NCBI GenBank assembly: GCA_014378465.1
Contig: JACMNQ010000057.1
Coordinates: forward strand, 221,540 to 285,539
Reading direction: 5' to 3'
DNA length: 64,000 nt
Source: Oligoflexia bacterium
GTDB lineage: Bacteria > Bdellovibrionota > UBA1018
Shown here: positions 1-8,400 of the stretch, one piece after another
How the letters are laid out: each line of letters opens with the position of its first letter
Position numbering within the stretch: the stretch's first letter is position 1
Notes under the pieces: generated by a model
Seen by the model: only the letters and a program-made list of their open reading frames with translations
Databases searched by the model: none
Told to the model about the DNA's origin: nothing
Program-made: the position numbers and the translations under genes

Positions 1-108
1 ACGGAAGCGCTCCTCGACATGCCGCTCATCAAGCAGTCGCGGCTTTCCGTGATGCCTCTCAGCGCAGCGCACTTCAAACTTCTCAAGAAAATGGGTGGCC
101 TCAAGTGA
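1..108 (+). CDS. EVE-domain protein, C-terminal end (partial)
   Basis: The window opens inside a gene read in frame 1 and closed by TGA at 106-108. The visible tail of 35 residues contains MPLIKQSRLSVMPL, which resembles the end of EVE/PUA-like domain proteins (thymocyte nuclear protein 1 family), where a MPLxxxxRLSVxPV segment forms the last strands. These proteins are thought to bind modified bases in nucleic acid. The stop codon overlaps the GTG start of the next gene, so the two are probably co-transcribed. The call rests on the C-terminal motif only. Confidence 0.5.
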   Translation, partial: TEALLDMPLIKQSRLSVMPLSAAHFKLLKKMGGLK

Positions 109-680
109 CTCCTGAAACGAACACTGCAACCCGATCACCCACTCCCGACTGGAGTCCCTTTCGACTCGCGGAGCCGGGTGCTCATGCCGATGCGCCTCGT
201 TCCATTCACAGCTTCGAAGGGATGGGAGATCGCATGCGTGCGGCCGCTTTCGCTGAAATTCAGGCAGTTCATTCCTTCAACTGGGCAGCTTTCCATTTCG
301 AAGATGCTCCGGCATCTCTGCGCAGTGCCTGGAAAGGGCTCGCGCTCGCGGAAGAGCGTCATCTCGGCTGGCTCCTCAAGAGAATGACTGACCTCTCCAT
401 CGCAGTGGACGAACGCAAAGTTTCAGACCAATTGTGGATTTCACTCCAATCATGCAAATCCGCAAAGGAGTTTGCACTTTATATGGCCAATGCCGAGGAG
501 CGTGGCAGAAAAGCGGGCGAACGTTTCTACACTGAAATGAAGAATCGCGACGCCGTCACCGCGGAAATCTTTCGCCGGATCGCCGAAGAGGAAGTCGAAC
601 ACATCGCACTTGCCGCGAAGTATTTCCCCGAAGGCCGCGCAGACCGGGACTCAGCTTCTTCTGCCGGAAACGCAAACTGA
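105..680 (+). CDS. Ferritin-like (DUF455-type) di-iron protein
   Basis: This 191-residue protein starts at a GTG that overlaps the stop of the EVE gene. From about residue 35 it looks like a four-helix ferritin-like bundle. Glutamate and histidine ligands recur at helix-typical spacing: EIQAVH, then EERH, then NAEERGR, then EEEVEH. This matches the DUF455 and MiaE-like ferritin superfamily, many of which are di-iron oxygenases or hydroxylases. The first 30 residues are polar and probably disordered. It is shorter than typical DUF455 proteins (about 250 residues or more). The substrate cannot be told from the sequence. Coupling to an EVE protein hints at nucleic-acid metabolism, but this is weak. 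Confidence 0.6.
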   Translation: MTPETNTATRSPTPDWSPFRLAEPGAHADAPRSIHSFEGMGDRMRAAAFAEIQAVHSFNWAAFHFEDAPASLRSAWKGLALAEERHLGWLLKRMTDLSIAVDERKVSDQLWISLQSCKSAKEFALYMANAEERGRKAGERFYTEMKNRDAVTAEIFRRIAEEEVEHIALAAKYFPEGRADRDSASSAGNAN

Positions 681-784
681 AAGCAGAGCTTACAGAGTTG
701 CGCTGATTTCAATGATTCTTGACTGACGAATCCACTTGGCCTGTCGTTTGCTTTACCTAGTCACGTGGAACAGGGTTCCACACC

Positions 785-831
785 GTGGCCCGGAGGTTTA
801 ACAGGTTCGCCCTTCGGGCCACACATTTTTT
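785..831 (+). terminator. Rho-independent terminator
   Basis: GTGGCCCG at 785-792 pairs with CGGGCCAC at 815-822, a nested GCCC-TTC-GGGC hairpin lies inside, and six T follow at 826-831. It is placed to end the ferritin-like transcript from the left and separates it from the convergent dUTPase gene. A second short inverted repeat (CCGCG 861-865 with CGCGG 873-877) lies between it and the dUTPase stop. Confidence 0.45.
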
Positions 832-895
832 AAAAAACCTGTCTTTTTCCAGCAAATTTCCCGCGAAAATCACGCGGTCCCTCACTCCTTCCAAA

Positions 896-1327
896 TCATC
901 TGCCAGAACTTCCAAAGCCTTTCACGCCGCGAGCCGTGTCATCCAGTTCGAGCACTTCTTCGATCGCCTGAATCGCGATGGGAATGATGAGAAGCTGCGC
1001 GATGCGTTCTCCGCGCTTGATCTCAATCGCTTCGCCGGAGATGTTCCGGAGCACGACATGGATCTCACCCCGATAACCGGCGTCGATGATTCCGCCCGCG
1101 GTTTTGATCCCGCGCTTCGCCATCGAAGAACGATCCGCCACCATTCCCACATGCCCCTGCGGAATGGCGAGTGCGATGCCGGTTCGGGTCACGCATCCCG
1201 TTTGGGGGCTCAGACTGACGTCTTCGAGGCAGTAGAGATCCATCCCCGCATCATCCGCGTGGGCCCGGGTGGGTAAAATCGCTTCAGGATCCACTTTACG
1301 GGCCTTGAGCGGCATTGAATTGTACAT
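896..1327 (-). CDS. dut: Deoxyuridine 5'-triphosphate nucleotidohydrolase
   Basis: A trimeric dUTPase of 143 residues that hydrolyses dUTP to dUMP and pyrophosphate, keeping uracil out of DNA and supplying dUMP for thymidylate. All five family motifs are present in order: DAGMDLY (I), DRSSMAKRG (II, with the phosphate-binding Ser), GGIIDAGYRGEI (III, with the catalytic Asp), RGERIAQLLI (IV) and RGVKGFGSSG (V, the glycine-rich arm that closes over the active site). The length is standard. The ATG start has GAGGAG nine bases upstream. It is transcribed divergently from the HAD gene with 30 bp between them. Confidence 0.95.
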   Translation of the reverse strand: MYNSMPLKARKVDPEAILPTRAHADDAGMDLYCLEDVSLSPQTGCVTRTGIALAIPQGHVGMVADRSSMAKRGIKTAGGIIDAGYRGEIHVVLRNISGEAIEIKRGERIAQLLIIPIAIQAIEEVLELDDTARGVKGFGSSGR

Positions 1328-1357
1328 GCGTCAAATCTCCTCTATCATCCAAGTTCG

Positions 1358-2101
1358 ATGTCAAAGCTCATCCCAGAAACTTCTTCAACCGTGCCCATTG
1401 CCCTGCTACCTAAAGCCGTCCTCTTCGATCATGACGGAGTGCTGGTCGCCAGTGAGTCGCTCCACTGGATGGCCTGGCATCAGCTGCTTGATGAACTCGC
1501 CATTCCTTACCGCGAGTCTGAACTCAGAGCCCTCGTCGGAATGCCGGCACCGCTCATCCTCAAAAATCTTTTGGATCACTATCGCCCAGGCTGGAAAGCA
1601 GCTCAATATGATTTAGATGCGCTTGCCCTGAGGAAAAATGATTTCTTCGGAGAGCTGGCTCAGACCCGTTTGCAGGCTTATCCAGGAGTGAAAGAGGGCC
1701 TCCAGTGGCTTCAGTCCGAAAAAATTCTCTGCGCAGTCGTGTCAAATGCGAAGGGTCGAGAACTTTTCAGTGGACTCGATCGTCTGGGACTCGCTTCTTA
1801 TTTTCAGATCATCCTTTCACGAGATGAACTTCCGATTCCGAAACCCCACCCTTCCGCCTACCTCCTGGGTGCCACGAAACTGGGAGTGAAACCTGAGCAC
1901 TGCATTGCCGTCGAAGATTCGCCCACTGGAATTGAATCCGCACTCCTCGGACAAATCCCGGCTGCCGCGGTCCTCACGAACTTCAGTCACGAGATCATGT
2001 CGAGACCTGTGAAGACCCATCCTCACCTCCAGCCCACCTGGATCGGCGAATCCATCATTCATTTCTTTGACTGGATGAAAAGCCTCCCGCATTCCAACTG
2101 A
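1358..2101 (+). CDS. HAD-superfamily phosphatase, beta-phosphoglucomutase-like
   Basis: A soluble HAD subfamily IA hydrolase of 247 residues. The nucleophile motif is FDHDGVL near residue 25 (the family consensus is DxDG), followed by a helical cap. Motif II is VVSNAKGR and the Lys/Asp motifs are IPKPHPSAYLLGA and AVEDSPTG. This pattern fits the beta-phosphoglucomutase, phosphoglycolate phosphatase and sugar-phosphatase group. The substrate is not evident. All catalytic residues are present, so it should be active as a phosphatase or phosphomutase. No clear Shine-Dalgarno sequence precedes the ATG. Confidence 0.8.
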   Translation: MSKLIPETSSTVPIALLPKAVLFDHDGVLVASESLHWMAWHQLLDELAIPYRESELRALVGMPAPLILKNLLDHYRPGWKAAQYDLDALALRKNDFFGELAQTRLQAYPGVKEGLQWLQSEKILCAVVSNAKGRELFSGLDRLGLASYFQIILSRDELPIPKPHPSAYLLGATKLGVKPEHCIAVEDSPTGIESALLGQIPAAAVLTNFSHEIMSRPVKTHPHLQPTWIGESIIHFFDWMKSLPHSN

Positions 2102-2411
2102 CTTTCGGTAACGGTCCCTGCGTTCCGGCGGACACAGCTTCACCCCTCTTTTTCCAGCCATTTCGTCTCTCGGCCGAGCCCGGACAGTCGCTCCAGCGAC
2201 GGGTGTGCGGAGGCCTGCGCACCCTGATTCCTGCCGCCTGCAAGAACTTGCTCAAGAATTTCCAGCAGTTCTCCGAAAAATAGAATGCAAACAAGAATTG
2301 AAACATCGACATCTTTCACAGGTCAAAAAAGACATGAAATACGCAGTGTTAAATTCTATTGACCATTTTAGTCAGGTAATTGTATTCTCAGGTGTGAGCA
2401 AAGCTGGACGT
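2102..2411. other. Intergenic region with two adjacent hairpins and a promoter
   Basis: No gene is supported in these 310 bp. A tight hairpin (GTCGC 2187-2191, loop TCCA, GCGAC 2196-2200) is followed at once by a longer one (GGGTG at 2201-2205 with CACCC at 2220-2224, inner CG pairs). They lack a T-run but are placed to end the HAD transcript. An open frame runs through from 2205, but its first 69 codons have no export signal or ribosome-binding site, so I start the giant gene at 2412. Confidence 0.4.
2359..2386 (+). promoter_or_regulatory. Candidate sigma-70 promoter for the giant lipoprotein gene
   Basis: TTGACC at 2359-2364 and TGTATT at 2381-2386 are separated by 16 bp in an AT-rich stretch (GTATTC with 17 bp is the alternative). 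Initiation near 2393 would leave a leader of about 20 bases before the ATG at 2412, which supports that start. Confidence 0.4.
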
Positions 2412-5400
2412 ATGATGAAACTCAAAGCCCTTTTCAAATTCCTGCAGAGGACCCAAGCACTCCAAACGAGCTGGGTTCAACCCACCCTGCTCGGCCTGGC
2501 TTTGATGGGGTCAGGTGCGCTCGTCGGTTGCTCCGGCGGAGCCGGAAATAAGGAACTCGCTGAAGGCAATATCGGAGCTCGCCTCAAGATCGTCGCGGGC
2601 AACAATCAGATAGCGAACGCAAATCAGCTCTACAAAAGCGTGTTGAAGATCAGAGTGACCGACTCCCTTCTCGGCACTCCCATTTCGAATGCGAAGGTTC
2701 AGTTCATTCAGACGTCAGGGCCGGCCGTCGTGATCCTCGTCCCCGTCGCTTATACCGATGAGCAGGGATTTGCCGCGACCCAGGTTCAGGCTCCCACTTC
2801 TTACGGACAGGCAGCCATCATCGAAGCTCAACTCGTCACGACCGCGACGAAAGCGATTTTCACTCTCAGCACTGAGCAGACGGGGTCGGGTGCGAAGTAC
2901 ACCTTGTCTTCGACCAACACGGTCACTGTCGGAAACGCCGTACCCACGGTCCTGACTGAAACTGCCGGCCAAACTTTTGAGTTTTTCGTCTATGTCCGCG
3001 ATGAGCAGGACAACATCGTGAGCACGGTCAATGAAACCCGCCTCCTCCAATGGAGTTTTCAGGCGACGGACAGCTGGGCAGGACAGTCCCCACAACTCTT
3101 TCTCGACAAGTCCACCTGGAGCTGCGCCTTCGTGAACGGAGTCTGCAGAACCGGCTACGCCCTGAATGAAGCGATCTCAAGCGCTTTCGGAGCCACCGGA
3201 AGCCGTTATTATCAATTCACGGATGCACACAACACGACCAAGGTCTGGGTAGGCGATGGACCCGCGGGCCTCAATGACGTTTTTGCCAAACCACTGGTCA
3301 TCACCAAACAAGCTCCGTCAGCAGTCTATATCGCTGACAAAGTAGGAGGTCCTGACGGCATCGACGGTGCCTACGGAAGCACCGACGGGACCGCCTCACC
3401 CGCTCAGATCGCTCAGGCCGCGGACAACTCAACGGCAATGCAGCCCAACTTCCCCAAGAAAGATCCACTGACCCCTTTGATCGTCCCTCTGAACTCACTC
3501 TTCTCAACGGATGATCCGACCAAAAATTTTTACGGAGTTGCGGTGGATGCAGCCGGGAATTTTTGTCGTGATCTGGTCGCCGGTGACAACGTGGTGTGGA
3601 CTCCCGGCGGATCAGATCCGGTCGTGGCTTATTTCGGCGCCACGCCCACTTCAGGCAACCCGACCGGCCCCATGGTCCAGTACAATCCCAGCAAGAATGG
3701 CGCTGCGACCTTCATCGTGAGTGCAACTGGATTGACGACTCTCAATCGCCCGATCCTGGTCGATACGGGCGCGCCGGCAAAAATCGCCTTGCCCTCGGTT
3801 CCCACTTCGATGTTCGCGGGAAATTACTTCTACATTCAGATGAAAGTGACGGATACCAAGGGAAACGTCATCACCCGACATGCCGACGATACCGGTGATT
3901 TCAGCGGGCTCTTCACGGTCAAGTATGACTGGTTGGAGGGTGAAGACCAGAATCCTATCGTCAGCAAAGGCTGCAGTCAGCTTGGACCATCAATCTCTGC
4001 GAGCTGCAACACCTACACGACCACTTTTTCATTCAACAGCGGCGTGGCTTTGTACACGACAGCCGCACTCCTGAATGATGCCACTTACGGTGTGCCGCTC
4101 GGTTCACCTCCCGGAACTCCTGCCCGAGGCAAGCCGCGTTTGAAAGTCCACATTGATCCGACCACGGCTTTCCCAGGACCCACGGGTACGGGACTCGACG
4201 TCACGAGCCCAGTCATTGACGTGCTCGTTGGGCCTCCCGATCATCTCATGCTTTATGCCACCAACACGGATACGAATTATGCTTACTGTTCAGCGTATCA
4301 ACTCGTTTTGGATCCCACCGGCGCGGCCTGCCTCAGCTATCCGTCTGGCACCACGCCAATTGATTATTATCTGAAAATTGAAGACCGCGGCGGAAACGTT
4401 CTCGGTGATCCCACTCCCCCTTTCACCATCAACGGCACGAATGCCTGGCTGAACAGTTGGTCTTACGTCAGCGGAAACAGAGTGCGCTTTTCGCCTGACC
4501 TGGCGGGTTCAGGAGGTATTGCGATCTCGAGTGGCGGAGTCAGCTTTTCAAAAAGTGGGCTCACTCTCACCGGGATCCTGCATCACTACCGAATTAGCGT
4601 TCAGGACGATCTCGGTGATTTCCTCAATGTGCTCGATGCTCGTGGACATTATAAACTGATCGTTGAAGGACTGGATTCAAAGAACAATCTGGTCGCTCCA
4701 GGAATGCGCAGTCTGACCATCGGTTACAATTTTGGAAGCAATCCAAGCGCTTCATATAAAGGTACGGCTGCGGTCAAGCCACCCGCTGCTCCCACCAATT
4801 ACACCTTCATAGCCGGAAAGGTCGAAATACCGAATCTGGTCCTCGCAAACTCCTCGAGCCCTGTCACCATCACCGTCACGGACAGCACGGGTGATGCGCT
4901 CGTCATCATTCCCGGAAACCTCACTCCCAATCTCAAGGCCGGTCCTCCTGCCGAACTCAAGATCCAGACCAACGTCGGTGCAACTGCCGCCACCGGAGGA
5001 GCTGCTGGAAATCAGGACTACACGAACACCCCGGTCACCATCAATACGGATTCTTCTCAGATCTACTACCTCAGTGTCTACGATTCGGAACTCAATTACA
5101 TCAACACTGTGGTTCAAGGAAACTGGAGCTTCGTCAATTGGACAGGAGGAACCACACAGCCCATTCTCAGCGGCAATCCGAACCAGAATGTCACTTTGAA
5201 TCCCTGGAGCACTGGATCGGGCAAACTCCAAGCCACTTTCAACCCGGGTTCAGGTCCTCTCCTGATGGCTCAGACCGGGATCTACACCATTCAGGCGGGA
5301 ACACTTTCTTCTTTGGGAGTGATTGCTCAAAATGGGGCCACCCAGCGTGCCGGCTCTCCCTTCTCCGTCACCGTGAGACTGCATGATTCGAAGTCCAATG

Positions 5401-8400
5401 TCCTGAATTACAACGGAACCCAGTCCGTCGTGATCGCAGTGACGAGCGACTCCCCGACATCTGCAAACTTCACGGGTACGGGCCCCATTTCGGGGACCTA
5501 CAACTTCACCAACGGCGTGTTGACTGATGCAGCCCACGGGAACTTCACGCTCTACAATTCAGCAGCCACTCCGCGAATCACGTACACCATCGGAAGTACC
5601 TTCGGTTACATTGACATGAGCGGGATGTACAATGACAACTTTTCAAGGTTTGCGGTAAAAGCCGCCACGACCGGGATGAACGCCGGAACCGCCGATACTT
5701 ACACGATTCTGGCGCTGGATGCCTGGGGAAATACTCAGACTACCAACCGAGGCGATGGTGGCCCCACCCTCCCGGTTGAGTTTGATTTCACAAGCGCCCT
5801 CGGTGGCCAGAATATCACGTCTGCCACGGGCTTCACGAGTCAGGTTCCCGCCACCATCAGTGGCACCGTTTCGAGCATTCATGGAAACCTGACCAATGGT
5901 CAGGCCAGCTTCGGCGTGACGGCAACCCAATCCGGTTACATGAATGGGCTGGCAAGGGCGTTTCCAGTGGCCGCTCCGGCGCCCGCTGCCAACACGGATA
6001 CGATCACCGTGAACGCATTGACCACCATCAGCTCCGTAGTCTGGTCTCCAGCTCCTCAACCCACCTATGTCGCGAGCACCAATGTTCCAGTGACCACTTT
6101 TGGTGTCAAGATTCTCGACTCTTTCGGCAACCCCGTCACGAATCCTCAGCCCTCCGTGACCGCGAGCCTGACCACCACCAGTGGCGGCCCGGGATCACCT
6201 TTCCCGAATCTCTCCAGCGACTACACGAATATTGGATTCAACAATGGGATAGCCAGTTTCTACGGATTGACGACGAGCCGAATCGAAGACTACAGCCTCG
6301 GTGCCACCTTGAGTTCAGGGGGACTCGCTCCTCCCGCTTCGCCGTTCTCCGTAGTTCTGGGTAACGCCACTCAAACCTATGTCAAGCTGCCGGGCCAGAC
6401 CTTCACTTCGAACATTGGCACTCCCATCACCGGTACTCCCACTGTTCAGGCGGTCAATGTTCCGTTCAACGTCACGGTCTACGCGACCGACAGTTCCAAC
6501 AATCTTCAGACCACCTATAGCGGCCCGGTCACCCTGGCTTCGAACAACGATTCCTACGCGCTCATCAGTCCGGCTTCCACCAACTTCGTCAACGGAGTCG
6601 TCACTTTCAGCGTGACCAACCGCAAGGCCGGAGGCGCGGGCAATCCCAATGTCGCCGCGAATCGGACTCTCACTGCAAACGGATTGGGCACCAATATCAC
6701 GAGCACCGGGTACGGAGTCACCACAGGCTCTCTCAGCCAATTGATCGTTCTTCTGCCTGGGCAGAACCTGAGCCCGGGAGCATCCACGCTGGCAGCCGCA
6801 AGCGCTGGATCCCCCACGGCTCAGACTGCTGGAGTGTCCACCTTTCCCGCTCGGGTTTACGGTGTCGACAGTTATTTCAACGTCGTCAACAATAACGCTG
6901 CGACTGTCACACTCGCTTCGACTGATCCTTATGCAACCTTCAACGGCTCCACGACTTCCCCAACTTTGACCCTGACGAACGGGCTCGCAACTTTCAGCAT
7001 CGTCAATTACAAGGCCAATTTCACCGAAGCCCCCGCATACGCCGCGAGTGCCCTGACCCCAGCTTCTCCGTCTCTCGGCGGGACGGTCACCAATAATGTT
7101 TCGACCAACTACACCGTCAACCCGGGTGCCGCCTCTCGTACCATTCTGGTTTCGACGGGACAAACCTACACCCCTGGCGCGGCAACTTATGCGGCGGCAG
7201 TCACCTGGACCAATAACGCGATCAAATATCAAACCGCTGGCACACCCTTCAGCTCCGTTTTGAGAGTGGTCGACGCGTATTACAACACGGTTGTCAGCTA
7301 CTCTTCGAGTGAGAGCGCATCGCTGACGACGAGCGATCCCAATGATGTCAATCCAGTTTCTCAAAATTTCGCTTCGGGCAAGATCACGTTCAACGCCACG
7401 AATATCACTTCAGATGCGACGGGGGCCCTGGCGAGTACCTTGATTCCAGTATTTTCAGCATCGACGAACTCGTTGCTTCACGACACTCCGCTGGCTTATG
7501 AAGTCAAACCGGGCGCAGGTTACATGGCCATCGTGGTGCTCCCGGGTCAGACTTACCTTCACGGAAAGAACCCGAACGCCAATCCGGTCACGGCAGGGGC
7601 CATCACGGGCACGCCGACCTTCGTCACCAAACAGAACGTCGCCGGTTACAATTTCACCATCGACGTCTATGCGGTCGACCAATGGTTCAATACGGTCACC
7701 GACAGCTCGACTTCGATCGCAGTGACCACGAGTGACACCGCCGACACGGAACCCGGCGCCAATATCCTGAGTGGGGGGCACCAGACCTACATCATCACAA
7801 ACCGCACTGCCGGAACCAACGGAAACGGCGGAACTCTGGATCACACGATCGCCGTCGCGGCCAACACTGCGGGGTATGCTCGTCCAACCTCAAGCCCTTA
7901 CACGGTCCTTCACGACGTCGCTCATCATCTGACCTACTCCACTCAGCCGAGTGTCCAGGCAATCCCGAGTCAGACCTTTTACACCATGCCCGTAGTCAAG
8001 GTTTACGACATTTACAACAATCTCGTGCTGACCGACGGTGCGGACGTTTACAGCGTCAACCATGGTCCATTTACCCTCACCCTCGATCCAAAGTCGGCTT
8101 CAAGCTGTGCAAGTGCAGGCCCTGGGGCTTTTGCAAGCAACACGGCTATCAGTTCTGCCGGTGTGGCGACCTTCTCAGGTGTGAATGCCTCGACTGCTGG
8201 AACCTTCTACGTCAAAGCCAGTTCCGGAACTCTGGTGCTTGCCTGCTCCAGCGCAGTCCAGACGGTTTCGCCCCCTCCCACGCTTTCTCCAAATCCGACG
8301 ACCACGGTTGCGACTGGCAAATCGAAAACCTTCATCCTCACCAATGGCGTGCCCCCAGTGACTCTCGCCCTCGTGACCAACAACTCCGGTGCTCCAGCGC

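Noticed and set aside
785..840. Possible tRNA fragment (GC-rich arms and a GGTTCG element)
   Set aside because: The span is under 60 bases, no anticodon or D arm can be drawn, and the T-run after the stem fits a terminator better.
785..1276. Plus-strand frame of 163 codons across the dUTPase gene
   Set aside because: It begins in the terminator hairpin and is antisense to dut, which has all five family motifs.
2205..2411. N-terminal extension of the giant lipoprotein from 2205
   Set aside because: It would bury the lipoprotein signal peptide 69 residues inside the chain; a promoter-like element at 2359-2386 and the lipobox support the start at 2412.
6315..7364. Minus-strand open frame of 349 codons inside the giant lipoprotein gene, and several others there
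   Set aside because: Arg/Gly/Ser-rich translations without domains, signal or ribosome-binding site; they mirror the codon bias of the real gene on the plus strand.
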